The notes: a model not told the origin generated them from the letters alone. DNA of 64,000 nucleotides from Streptosporangium lutulentum (GCF_030811455.1 NZ_JAUSQU010000001.1:9114001-9178000); one strand, 5' to 3'; numbered from the stretch's first letter, positions 51,325 through 59,600 are shown. Program-made: numbers and translations.

Positions 51325-52440
51325 TTACTTGGTCCAGCGGTTGGCGGCGGTCGTGTAGACCTTGTGGGTGTCCCCGTTGAAGTACGGCGAGGAGATCTTG
51401 TCGTACCGGTCGTTCTTGTCGGTGTCCCAGGCGATGCTGTTGACGCCGACCAGGTAGCCGGTCCGGGTGGAGTTCTTGTACTTGAGCAGCCAGGGGCCGC
51501 CGCTCGCGCCCGCGGTGAACGCGCACTTGAAGCCGACGTGCTCCTGGACGTTGTACTTCGGTGCGGCCGGCATGGCGCCGGTCGTGCCGTAGCACCACTT
51601 CATGGTGCGGCCGGTGTAGGGCTTGTCCCCGTCGGGGTGCAGGCCGGCCGGGTAGCCGAAGGAGAAGACCGTGCTCTTGACCTTCTGGTTCCAGGCGAAG
51701 CCCTGGCCGCCGACGTTGTCGCCGAGCCGGCCGACGTTCTTGATGAGCGGCTTCCACTTGCCGTCGGCGCCCTTCTCCCAGTTCACCTTGAACCCGGAGC
51801 TGACGTTGACGAAGGCGTAGTCGAAGTCGTAGTCCTCCTTCACGACGAAGTCGTCGTGGGCGTTGAACCACTTGGCCGCGTAGATGCCGTAGGGGTTCTT
51901 GCCGTCCCACGCCTGGTCGCCGTCCCAGTAGGACGGGATGAAGATCCAGTTGTCGTAGAACTGGTTGGTCTTCACGTCGTACACGCAGTGCGCCGAGGTG
52001 GCGACCAGGTTGCGGTACTTGCCCTGGACGGAACTGCCGGAACAGTACTTCCAGCTCTTCGGGTCCGCGAGGTTGGCCTTGGGCAGGGTGAAGAAGACCC
52101 GGCCGACGGTGTTGGGCAGGTTGACCTGCTTGCTCTTGATCGTCTTCGTGCCCTCACCGCCGATCGGTGGAACCGATCCGCCGGGACCGTCGGGGCCCGC
52201 GGCGGTGGAGGGCGCGCCACCCTTGACGCTCAGGTCGAGGTCGTCGGTCGCGTCGGTGGCCTTGCGCATCCGCTCCGGTGACCAGAAGGAGGTGGCCTCC
52301 GTGGGCGTCTCCGAGGCTTGGGAGCTGATGACGTCGCTGGGGGCCGTGCCGGCGTCGGCACTGGTGGTGGCGCCGATCACTCCGGCGATCATGAGGATGC
52401 CGGTGAGGGGGATCGTGAGGCGCCGTGCTCGGGAATTCAA
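51325..52440 (-). CDS. Secreted trypsin-like serine protease (paralogue 4, short form)
   Basis: 371 residues from a TTG at 52440 with AAAGGAG before it. Signal peptide about 1-31 (LNSRARRL start). Triad: His151 (NLVATSAHC), Asp207 (DYDFDYAFV), Ser313 (GASGGPW). Cys133, 152, 283, 306 are conserved. The segment around the His has TSAHC where the others have TAGHC, still normal for serine proteases. Short form without the large insert. Convergent with SSI. The C-terminal DTDKNDRYDKISSPYFNGD segment is near-identical to that of paralogue 2. Confidence 0.92.
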   Translation of the reverse strand: MNSRARRLTIPLTGILMIAGVIGATTSADAGTAPSDVISSQASETPTEATSFWSPERMRKATDATDDLDLSVKGGAPSTAAGPDGPGGSVPPIGGEGTKTIKSKQVNLPNTVGRVFFTLPKANLADPKSWKYCSGSSVQGKYRNLVATSAHCVYDVKTNQFYDNWIFIPSYWDGDQAWDGKNPYGIYAAKWFNAHDDFVVKEDYDFDYAFVNVSSGFKVNWEKGADGKWKPLIKNVGRLGDNVGGQGFAWNQKVKSTVFSFGYPAGLHPDGDKPYTGRTMKWCYGTTGAMPAAPKYNVQEHVGFKCAFTAGASGGPWLLKYKNSTRTGYLVGVNSIAWDTDKNDRYDKISSPYFNGDTHKVYTTAANRWTK

Positions 52441-52629
52441 TGGAGCTCCTTTCGTTCTCGGCATGAAGACGGGACACCTTCGTGCCAGGAAAACGATCGG
52501 AACGTTACTGAATGGATCAAGCACGCGGAGAGGGAATGACGCGAAAAAGTCTGAGATGGTTCCGTTCGATGCGCTCTCGTTATTAAAATAGCAATTAGTT
52601 ATAATTTAACTGATTGGCATTCTCGCAGG

Positions 52630-52779
52630 TCAGAGTGTGTTTTTGATGTCCTTCACGACACCGCTGACACCATCGGTACCATCGATTATCGACGGTTTCT
52701 CAAGCAACTCGGGAAACTTCGGACTATTAACTCGAATCACGTTCTGGTTGGATGTCCCCATGAATGGAGATGTCAGCAT
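52630..52779 (-). CDS. Possible small protein (49 residues), doubtful
   Basis: A 49-residue ORF from an ATG that is preceded by GGGGAGGGGG. Sequence MLTSPFMGTSNQNVIRVNSP, ending VVKDIKNTL, is not low-complexity. Its codons are not GC-biased at the third position, unlike neighbours, and the surrounding DNA is AT-rich. It may be a short recently acquired peptide gene or chance. No family recognised. Confidence 0.3.
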   Translation of the reverse strand: MLTSPFMGTSNQNVIRVNSPKFPELLEKPSIIDGTDGVSGVVKDIKNTL

Positions 52780-52876
52780 CCCCCTCCCCGGCGGTACGGC
52801 TCCGAGGTCGCCCGGCAGGGCCGCCACGGGAGAACCGGGGCGCCGGCCGTACCTCCCCCGGAAAGCGGCCTGAGAC

Positions 52877-53755
52877 ATGGCCGACGGCGGACACGATATC
52901 GTCGAGCCCCCGAAGGGCGCCGGGCGCTGGATCGGGTTCGCGGTGCTGGCCGCGCTCGTGGCCGTGCCGGTGATCGTGCTGATCGGCCGGCAGCCCGAGG
53001 AGCCCCCGGAGATCGTGTTGCCCGTGGTCCCTCAGCCTCAGGTCACCGTGAAGAGCGTTCCCAACGCCCTCTACCCCGAGCCGCGCCACAAGGGCGGCAG
53101 GGAGATCCTGGACGTGGTCTTCCCCGACGGCTCCAAGGCCGAGGTCGGCTACCCCGCCGGGCTGGACCTGGCCAAACTGGGAGTACGGCCTGCTCAGGGG
53201 GGTTGGCTGGACGGGCACAAGGATCGGTACCGGCAGTTGACCGCGCCCGCGGGAGGGCCGGCCGGAGTCTCCATGGGAAGGCCGATGATCCGGCAGCTGA
53301 CCGAGCAGGTCACGCTCTGGCACCCCATGAGCTCCGCCGAGGGGGAGACGCTGCTGTTCTCCTACGACCCCTGGTACATGGCGCTGCGCGATGAGAAGGA
53401 CGGCATGCCCTTCGAGCAGCGGCTGCTGTGGGCCGAGAACCTGAGCGGCACGGTGACCAAGAGCGGCTATCTCGTGCTCGACGCCAAGCCCCCGGTACGG
53501 CTGGCGCGGGCGGGAGAGGGGCTCGGAGGCGAGCGGGTGGGACCGCAGCTCTGGTTCGGCGGGGCGAGGGAGGCTTTGCTGGTGCTCGCGCCGGTGCCGG
53601 GCTGCGACGTCGAGTCGATCGAGCTCTCGGTCATCCAGCAGCGACGCCGTTTTTCCGCCGAGGCCTGCATGGACGGGGTGTACGTGGCGATTTCAGGAGA
53701 GCGCGGGTTCGTCCAGCGGGCGATCGACGGCATCGTGATCAAACAGGTGGCGTAG
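52877..53755 (+). CDS. Membrane-anchored protein of unknown function
   Basis: 292 residues. One N-terminal membrane helix (about 17-37, WIGFAVLAALVAVPVIVLIG) then a long extracytoplasmic domain rich in beta-strand patterns (SGTVTKSGYLVLDAKPPV, LLVLAPVPGCDVESIELSVI). A single-pass type II topology is likely. Two Cys (in GCDVES and EACMDG) might pair. No family recognised. It is 9 nt upstream of the oxidoreductase gene, so co-transcription is likely, but with no clear functional link. Confidence 0.8.
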   Translation: MADGGHDIVEPPKGAGRWIGFAVLAALVAVPVIVLIGRQPEEPPEIVLPVVPQPQVTVKSVPNALYPEPRHKGGREILDVVFPDGSKAEVGYPAGLDLAKLGVRPAQGGWLDGHKDRYRQLTAPAGGPAGVSMGRPMIRQLTEQVTLWHPMSSAEGETLLFSYDPWYMALRDEKDGMPFEQRLLWAENLSGTVTKSGYLVLDAKPPVRLARAGEGLGGERVGPQLWFGGAREALLVLAPVPGCDVESIELSVIQQRRRFSAEACMDGVYVAISGERGFVQRAIDGIVIKQVA

Positions 53756-53764
53756 GGTGCGGCC

Positions 53765-54724
53765 ATGTTCGCTGTAACCGCCACCCAGATCGATCCCGAC
53801 AATCCTCTCGCCGGACTCACGCTCGGTGAACGCCCCGAGCCCAAGGTTCCCGAAGGCTGGACCACCGTCACGGTGAAGGCAGCCTCGCTCAACCATCACG
53901 ACCTGTTCACGCTCAAGGGCGTGGGCATCCGCCAGGACCAACTGCCGATGGTGCTCGGCGGTGACGCCGCCGGACTCGACGAGGAGGGCAACGAGGTCAT
54001 CGTGCACTCGGTGATCGGCAGCGGCGCCGACGAGACGCTCGACCCGAAGCGATCCCTGCTGTCGGAGAAGTACGACGGCACCTTCGCGGAGCGGGTGGCC
54101 GTCCCCCGGCGCAATCTGGTGCCCAAACCCGCCGCGCTGAGCTTCGAGGAGGCGGCCTGCCTGCCGATCGCGTGGCTGACCGCCTACCGGATGTTGTTCG
54201 AGAAGGCCGAGCTGGAGCCGGGCTCCACCGTGCTGGTGCAGGGGGCCGGCGGCGGCGTGGCCACGGCGCTGATCACGCTCGGCCGGGCGGGAGGCTACCG
54301 GGTCTGGGTGACCAGCCGATCGGAGGAGAAGCGGGCGCGGGCACTGGAACTCGGCGCCGACCAGGTCTTCGAGAGCGGCGCCCGGCTGCCCGAGAGGGTG
54401 GACGCGGTGATGGAGACCGTCGGCCAGGCCACCTGGGCACACTCGCTGAAGGCGCTGCGTCCCGGCGGCCGGATCGTGGTCTGCGGCGCGACCAGCGGCG
54501 CGGTTCCCCCGGCCGACCTCAACCGGGTCTTCTTCCTGCAACTGTCGGTGATCGGCTCGACCATGGGCACCCGTGACCAGTTGGGCAGGCTCGCCCGCTT
54601 CCTGGAGCAGACCGGAGCCCGTCCGCTGATCGACCGGACGCTCCCGCTGGCCGAGGCCCGCGAGGGGTTCGCCGCCATGCACGAGGGAAACCTCTTCGGA
54701 AAGATCGTTTTCACCCTTCCCTAG
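53765..54724 (+). CDS. Zinc-binding dehydrogenase / NADPH:quinone oxidoreductase (MDR superfamily)
   Basis: 319 residues. MDR fold: N-terminal GroES-like domain (KAASLNHHDLFTL, then LGGDAAGLDEEGNEV), and a Rossmann domain with VLVQGAGGGVATALITLGR. The structural and catalytic zinc Cys residues of alcohol dehydrogenases are absent, pointing to the zinc-free quinone oxidoreductase branch. NADPH preference is suggested by SRSEEKRARA. Substrate unknown. Confidence 0.9.
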   Translation: MFAVTATQIDPDNPLAGLTLGERPEPKVPEGWTTVTVKAASLNHHDLFTLKGVGIRQDQLPMVLGGDAAGLDEEGNEVIVHSVIGSGADETLDPKRSLLSEKYDGTFAERVAVPRRNLVPKPAALSFEEAACLPIAWLTAYRMLFEKAELEPGSTVLVQGAGGGVATALITLGRAGGYRVWVTSRSEEKRARALELGADQVFESGARLPERVDAVMETVGQATWAHSLKALRPGGRIVVCGATSGAVPPADLNRVFFLQLSVIGSTMGTRDQLGRLARFLEQTGARPLIDRTLPLAEAREGFAAMHEGNLFGKIVFTLP

Positions 54725-54775
54725 CGGACCGTCCTACTCGCGGGCGCGCTTCGGGCCACAGGGTCCTCGGCGGCC

Positions 54776-54995
54776 TCGCTCCACGGCGATCTCCGCGGGA
54801 GCGCGGTTCGCGTCTCCCGAGAGGCCGACCGGAGATTCGCTCCAGGGAATCCCTCGCGAGGGCGTTCCGGGTCTCCCGGGGGTTCGCTTCACGGCGATCT
54901 CCGTGTGAGTGCGGTCCGCGCTTCTCGGGGGTCGGCCGGAGATTCGCTCCAGCGTGATCTCGGCGGAAGTACGGCTCGCGCCTCCGCGCGGGGCG
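54776..54995. repeat. Degenerate tandem repeat downstream of the oxidoreductase gene
   Basis: Four imperfect units starting TCGCTCCA or TCGCTTCA at about 54776, 54837, 54884 and 54944 (spacing 61, 47 and 60 nt). Each contains a GATCTC-like block followed by a GCGG/GTCTCC segment. No gene. The repeat fills the 286-nt gap between convergent genes. Confidence 0.7.
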
Positions 54996-55006
54996 CGAGC
55001 CGTACT
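54968..55006. terminator. Terminator between convergent oxidoreductase and amidase genes
   Basis: AGTACGGCTCGCGCC, 9-nt loop, GGCGCGAGCCGTACT: perfect 15-bp stem, 5 nt beyond the amidase stop codon on the minus strand. Confidence 0.85.
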
Positions 55007-55010
55007 CGTC

Positions 55011-56519
55011 TCAGAGCCGGCTGATCCGCACGGCGTCGGCGATGACGTGGCCGGTGCCGGAGGTCCACCGGCTCACACCGACGACGTTGTAGTCACCGGC
55101 GTTGAGCGAGAAGGTGCCGATGCTGCGCCAGCCACCGCCGCCGGAGCGCTGGTCGACGTACACCGTCTGGTTGCCGCTGGACGTGGTGACGATGTAGGGC
55201 GCGGAGCTGTTGTAACCGGGGTCGGACGGATACCAGACCTCGACGCGGTACGTGCCCGTGGTGGGGATGGCCGCCCGGTACCAGGCGGAGTCGCTGGCGG
55301 ACACCGGGCCGGCGAATCGGTAGTCGGCGCCGTTCCGCTGGCTGGAGTAGGCGGAGGTGCCCCAGTTCGCGCTGGCGGTGAACTTCCCGGCGGTGGCGTT
55401 GTCGACGGTGACCGACCACGACGGAGGGGTGGTGCCGCCACCGGTCACGTACTGCATGTACCTGGTCCAGTCCCAGTTCGAGCCCGGGTCTGTGTGCGTC
55501 GCACCGGGCACCTGGTTGTGCCCGATGATGTGGTTGCGGTCCTTGGGGATGCCGTACCGGTCGCAGATGTAGCGGGTCAGCGCGGCGGAGGAGCGGTACA
55601 TCGCGTCGGTGAACCACGAGGCGTCGTTGACGAAGCCCTCGTGCTCGATCCCGATGGACCTGGTGTTGTAGTTCGACGCGTGCCACGCGACGTCCTTGTT
55701 GCGGACCATCTGCGTGACGGCGCCGTCGGAGGACCGGACGACGTAGTGGGACGACACCCTGGAACTGGGGTTCTGGAACCAGGAGATGGTGCCCGCGTAC
55801 GACCCCTGGGTCATGTGGATGACGACCCGGTCGATCGCGTTGCTCGTCGGGCGGTTGGAGACGACGTAGTTGCTGGTGCTCGCGGCCACCCAGCTCCCGT
55901 TCGGGTAGTCGGGGCTGACGGCGGCCGTCGCGTTGAGGTCGGCGGTCCGGGCATAGGCGCCCAGGTCGGCATGGACCTCCTGCGGGGCGACCGTCACTCC
56001 GGCCGCCTTGAGGCCACTGCCGAGAAACCGGTAGACGGTGTCGGCGTAGAGCCGGGCGACCTCGGGGGTCGAGGCGTTGCCGTACTCGGCCACGGCCCCG
56101 TACCACCGGCCCGCGTCCTTTCTGGCCGTCGCGTCGAGCCCGAGCTTGTCGGCGTGGGAGCGCAGGACGGCGGCGCCGCCGAGGATGTTGGCCTCGGTGT
56201 CGGTACGCAGCTTCGCGGCCGGCACTCCCGTGAGCTCGGCCGCCTTTTCGAGGGAGTGCGTGGTGGGGTTGCTGACCAGGTGCATCACGCCGTAGCCGCC
56301 GCTCGCGCTCGGCGCGCCGTCGTGGCCGTCGAGGTGGGTCTCGGAGTAGGCGAGCGCGACGAGCAGGTCACGAGGCACGTCGTGGGTGGCAGCGGCGCGG
56401 TCGAACGCGGTGGCCAGGGGCGTTTCGGGCGCGGCGACCGCCGGGCGGCCGGTGAAGACCAGGAGAGAGGTGAGCAGGAGGGTTGCGGTGGCGGCTAATC
56501 GGGTGCGGGCAAATGTCAC
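55011..56519 (-). CDS. Secreted N-acetylmuramoyl-L-alanine amidase with lysozyme-like and CBM-like domains
   Basis: 502 residues from the GTG at 56519 after GAGGAG. Signal peptide about 1-30. Residues about 38-165 are a helical SLT/lysozyme-like module (LLVALAYSETHLDGHDG, GGYGVMHLV). Amidase_2 domain about 225-350 with zinc ligands His235 (VVIHMTQG), His342 and Asp344 (ATHTDPG), and HNHIIGHNQVPGA-type core. C-terminal domain (about 365-502) looks like a golvesin/xanthan-lyase-type beta domain for surface or wall binding. Cleaves the lactyl-amide bond of peptidoglycan. Two potential catalytic modules in one protein. Confidence 0.92.
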   Translation of the reverse strand: MTFARTRLAATATLLLTSLLVFTGRPAVAAPETPLATAFDRAAATHDVPRDLLVALAYSETHLDGHDGAPSASGGYGVMHLVSNPTTHSLEKAAELTGVPAAKLRTDTEANILGGAAVLRSHADKLGLDATARKDAGRWYGAVAEYGNASTPEVARLYADTVYRFLGSGLKAAGVTVAPQEVHADLGAYARTADLNATAAVSPDYPNGSWVAASTSNYVVSNRPTSNAIDRVVIHMTQGSYAGTISWFQNPSSRVSSHYVVRSSDGAVTQMVRNKDVAWHASNYNTRSIGIEHEGFVNDASWFTDAMYRSSAALTRYICDRYGIPKDRNHIIGHNQVPGATHTDPGSNWDWTRYMQYVTGGGTTPPSWSVTVDNATAGKFTASANWGTSAYSSQRNGADYRFAGPVSASDSAWYRAAIPTTGTYRVEVWYPSDPGYNSSAPYIVTTSSGNQTVYVDQRSGGGGWRSIGTFSLNAGDYNVVGVSRWTSGTGHVIADAVRISRL

Positions 56520-56834
56520 GATCGCTCCTCGAACGGGGGGTGCCGACCGATGCAGAGTAAGTGCTTTTCGTGACAAATGTCGATAATTGACATTACTGGC
56601 GAGTTAGAAGAAGATTTCCGCCGCCGGTCGCGGTCGCCGCCACCACCGCTGCCGCTGCCGCTGCCGCTGCCGCCGTCGCCGGTCGCGGTCGTCGCCGCTC
56701 GCGGTCGCGGCGAGGACGGCGGACGCCGGTCAAAGCCCTGAGATCAAAGCTCACTGGTCAAAGCCCTGAGGCCAAAGCCCTGAGATCAAAGCCCCGAAGG
56801 CCAACGTCCGGGAGGTCACCGCGTGGGCGAGGAG
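56520..56834. repeat. Repeat-rich spacer between amidase and TrkA-type genes
   Basis: 315 nt without a gene. At about 56640-56670 CCGCTG(CCGCTG)n triplet-type repeats occur. From 56728 to 56800 a 9-14-nt motif, CAAAGCCCTGA, recurs four or more times, with CAAAGCTC and CAAAGCCCC variants and TGAGATCAAAG twice. Confidence 0.75.
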
Positions 56835-57497
56835 TCAGGGCAGTTCCGCGAACCGTTCGACCTGGTCGATCTTCCCCGCGATGATGATGATGTCGCCGTA
56901 GGCCAGGACCGTGCCGGCGCCGGCGTAGGTGAACTCCTCGTCCGCGCTCTTGACGCAGACCACCGTCACCCCGTACTTGCGGCGCAGGTTGGACTCTCCC
57001 AGCGGGACGCCGACATACTCGCGGGGCGGGCGGGTCTTGACCAGCGCGTAGTTCTCGTCGACTTCCATGTAGTCGAACATGCGCCCGTTGAGCAGGTGTG
57101 CCACCCGCTCTCCCATGTCGTGCTCGGGCAGGATCACGTGGTGGGCGCCGACGCGCTGCAGGATACGGCCGTGATTGTGGTTGACGGCCTTGGCCCAGAT
57201 GTCGTCGATCTCCAGCTCCACCAGCAGGGAGGTGGTCAGGATGCTGCCTTCGAGATCGGTGCCGATGGCCACCACGGCCCGGTAGAAGTCCGGCACCCCG
57301 AGCTGGCGCAGCGCCTCGAGATCGGTGGAGTCGGCGGCGACGACGTGGGTGAGCCGGCCCGCCAGGCTCTGCACGAGCTTGGGCCGGCTGTCGATGGCCA
57401 GTACCTCGGTTCCCCTGCGGGTGAGCTCCAGGGCCAGGGAACTGCCGAAGCGGCCGAGCCCGATCACCACCACGGGGTCGTTCCTAGTGTCGGCCAA
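56835..57497 (-). CDS. TrkA-type potassium channel/transporter regulatory protein (RCK)
   Basis: 220 residues from a TTG at 57497 with GAGGAGAGG upstream. RCK_N Rossmann domain has VVVIGLGRFGSSLALEL, then EVLAIDSRP and a DSTDLEALRQLG motif; RCK_C domain (about 140-215) follows. Such proteins bind NAD(H) or ATP and gate Trk/Ktr K+ uptake. No membrane TrkH-type gene is next to it. An ATG at 57524 would add nine residues, but the ribosome-binding site lies inside that extension. Confidence 0.9.
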   Translation of the reverse strand: MADTRNDPVVVIGLGRFGSSLALELTRRGTEVLAIDSRPKLVQSLAGRLTHVVAADSTDLEALRQLGVPDFYRAVVAIGTDLEGSILTTSLLVELEIDDIWAKAVNHNHGRILQRVGAHHVILPEHDMGERVAHLLNGRMFDYMEVDENYALVKTRPPREYVGVPLGESNLRRKYGVTVVCVKSADEEFTYAGAGTVLAYGDIIIIAGKIDQVERFAELP

Positions 57498-57597
57498 CGA
57501 TGGTCCTCTCCTCGGGAAGCCCATGATGGCAGGCGTTTTCGCGCGGTGCGAACGCGGGAAACGGGTGGCGGGGGCGGGCGCGGGCCGTACGGGAGGG

Positions 57598-58353
57598 TTA
57601 TCGGAGCGCGTCGCGGATACGGCGGGCGGCGTCGTAGAGCGCGTCCTGCGCGGCGGCCAGCGTCTCCTCGCTCACCCGCGCGTTCGCCGCGTCCTGGCGG
57701 ACCTCTTCGACGAAGTCGGCCAGCATCTGCCCGAGCCGGGCGTCACTGTCGCGTGAGCCCTCCCCGGTGAAGGTGTCGGCCCAGATGCGCTTCCAGTCGT
57801 GCTTCCACTCGTTGGTGTGACGCTGCCACTCGCGCTTGTGTCGTTGCCATTCGGTCTTCTGGCGCTGCCACTCGGCCTTCTGCTCGCGCCAGGACTCGCG
57901 CTGGTTCTGCCTGGTCTGTTGCTGATCCTGGTGCGGATGGTGCTGCTCGTCCTGTTTCGCGCCCTGGCGCACGTCGCGCGCCATCTGGGTGAGCTCCTCG
58001 CGCAGCGACTTGACCGTGTCGCGCACGTCCTCCTTGACCTCGCGGGCGATGTCGCGGACGGAGTCGGAGATCTCCTGTTCGAGATCGGCGAGTTCGTCGA
58101 GTCGCGCGTTCAGCTCGGCGCGGCCCTGGTCGGTGATGGTGAAGACCTTCTTGCCGTCCACGAGCTCGTGGGTGACCAGGCCCTCCTCCTCCAGGCGGGC
58201 CAGGCGCGGGTAAATCGTGCCGGGCGAGGGGGAGTAGACGCCGAGGAACCGGTCCTGGAGCAACCGGATCACCTCGTAGCCGTGGCGGGGGCTCTCCTCC
58301 AGCAGCTTCAGAAGGTAAAGCCGCAACCGCCCGTGGCCGAAGACCGGGCTCAT
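57598..58353 (-). CDS. PadR family regulator with Trp-heptad coiled region
   Basis: 251 residues. PadR winged helix (about 8-85): LYLLKLLEESPRHGYEVIR, then SPSPGTIYPRLARLEEEGLV. After it a long charged helical region contains Trp155, 162, 169, 176 and 183, exactly seven apart, in EWQR-type repeats. The C-terminus (about 200-251) is helical. The ATG overlaps the stop codon of the DUF4097 gene (ATGA), so it is the second gene of that operon and likely represses it. Confidence 0.92.
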   Translation of the reverse strand: MSPVFGHGRLRLYLLKLLEESPRHGYEVIRLLQDRFLGVYSPSPGTIYPRLARLEEEGLVTHELVDGKKVFTITDQGRAELNARLDELADLEQEISDSVRDIAREVKEDVRDTVKSLREELTQMARDVRQGAKQDEQHHPHQDQQQTRQNQRESWREQKAEWQRQKTEWQRHKREWQRHTNEWKHDWKRIWADTFTGEGSRDSDARLGQMLADFVEEVRQDAANARVSEETLAAAQDALYDAARRIRDALR

Positions 58354-59135
58354 ACCTGTTCTCCCTTCAGGAGTGTGACGTCGGCGGAGACGGTGCTCAC
58401 GGTCAGGGAGGCCATGCCGCCGCCGATCCGGCCGGTCAGCGTCTTGCCGCCCTGGGCGAGCTTGGGAAAGGCGGTGCTGATCCTGCCGGAGGTGGAGCGG
58501 ATCGTGACGTCGGTCTCGACCGTGTGCGGAAGCCGGAGCACGATGTCGCCCGTGACGCTGTTCATCGTCACGTGACCGGTCGGCGGCAGCTCCAGGTCGG
58601 CGGTGATCCGGCCGGAGACGGTGGTGGCACGCAGGCGGCGGGGTGTGCCCTGCGCCACGGTCAGCTCACCGGAAATGCTCTTGAAGGACAGGTCGCCCAC
58701 CAGGCCGCGGCTCTCCGTGGTGCCGGAGACGGTGTCGGCGTGGATCTCGCCGCTCACCCCGTCGAGCACGATCTCGCCGGAGACGCTCCTGACCGAGGTG
58801 AGGCCCTCGAAGCCGGTGACGACGGCGGAGGCGGAGACGACTCCCACGTTGACCGGGCACTCCTTCGGCACGGTCAGCGTCAGCGTCGCCGTCCGTTGCC
58901 CGGGACGCAGCCAGCCCAGCAGACCGTCCCAGGTCAGGTCCTTGTAGGTGACGGTGAGTGTCCCGTCGTCCTCGTGGGTGACGATCAGCGGGGGGCTGCC
59001 GACGTCGGTGACCTCAAGGGTGGGAGGGCCGTCGCTGGCGAGCACCGCCAGCCTGCCTGCCACGATGCGTACGTTGAGCTTGCTCACGGACTCGAAGGTG
59101 AGCTGCTCCGGCTTCTCGATGGTCCATTGCCGCAT
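58350..59135 (-). CDS. DUF4097 family beta-helix/adhesin-like protein
   Basis: 261 residues from the ATG at 59135 after AAGGAGG. Repeated strand motifs SVSGEIVLDGVSGEI, TVSGTTESRG, SISGELTV, TVSGRITADL, SVTGDIVL and STSGRISTAF show the DUF4097 right-handed beta-helix pattern. No signal peptide or membrane helix is obvious. Found in actinobacteria next to PadR regulators. Function unknown; a cell-envelope role is only a guess. Confidence 0.9.
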   Translation of the reverse strand: MRQWTIEKPEQLTFESVSKLNVRIVAGRLAVLASDGPPTLEVTDVGSPPLIVTHEDDGTLTVTYKDLTWDGLLGWLRPGQRTATLTLTVPKECPVNVGVVSASAVVTGFEGLTSVRSVSGEIVLDGVSGEIHADTVSGTTESRGLVGDLSFKSISGELTVAQGTPRRLRATTVSGRITADLELPPTGHVTMNSVTGDIVLRLPHTVETDVTIRSTSGRISTAFPKLAQGGKTLTGRIGGGMASLTVSTVSADVTLLKGEQV

Positions 59136-59159
59136 GGTCACGACCTCCTTGTGTTGAAC

Positions 59160-59199
59160 ACGATATGTCGCGTCATGCGAGGGGTCAAGATATATCGCG
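59160..59199 (-). promoter_or_regulatory. Promoter with probable PadR operators upstream of DUF4097-padR operon
   Basis: On the minus strand a -35 TTGACC (59183-59188) and -10 TATCGT (59160-59165) are 17 nt apart. Two copies of CGCGAYATATC-like sequence flank it: CGCGATATATC at 59189-59199 just before the -35, and CGCGACATATC at 59162-59172 over the -10. This is the position expected for autorepression by PadR. Confidence 0.7.
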
Positions 59200-59363
59200 T
59201 TTTGCTCTCTGGTCGCAGATCTTGTCGACCGGCTGGGGCCCGCCGCTTCGGGCGACCGGACCTTCGTGCGGGTCACCGAGGCGAACCGCCGGCTCGGGGC
59301 ACGGACGGGAACCGCCGGCGCGAAGCACCGGCCGGGTCACCCGCGTGGGTCCCCTCGTCCGGG

Positions 59364-59546
59364 CTACTCGTCTTCGTCGTCTTCGTCGAGCCGGGCCAGC
59401 CAGGTGGCCAGCCGCTCCACCGGGGTCTCGAACTCGGGGTTCAGGTCGACGAACTCGCGCAGCCGCTCGGCCAGCCAGACGATGTTGACCGTTTCCTCTC
59501 CGCGGCGCTCGACGAGCTCCTCGATACCCCGATCGGTGAAGTACAT
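59364..59546 (-). CDS. DUF6104 family small protein
   Basis: 60 residues from the ATG at 59546, after GAGGAG. MYFTDRGIEELVERRGEETV, then WLAERLREFVDLNPEFETPV, and an acidic end DEDDEDE are close to a small conserved streptomycete protein placed in DUF6104. No function known. It lies next to kgd, as recalled from other actinobacteria. Confidence 0.9.
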   Translation of the reverse strand: MYFTDRGIEELVERRGEETVNIVWLAERLREFVDLNPEFETPVERLATWLARLDEDDEDE

Positions 59547-59600
59547 CGTTCTCCTCGTGGTGACGTTCGCCGTCACCTGTCATAGGTCATAACGGGAAAT

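Noticed and set aside
54909..56498. 529-codon ORF antisense to the amidase
   Set aside because: Gly/Val/Arg-rich shadow; the minus strand has a clear amidase.
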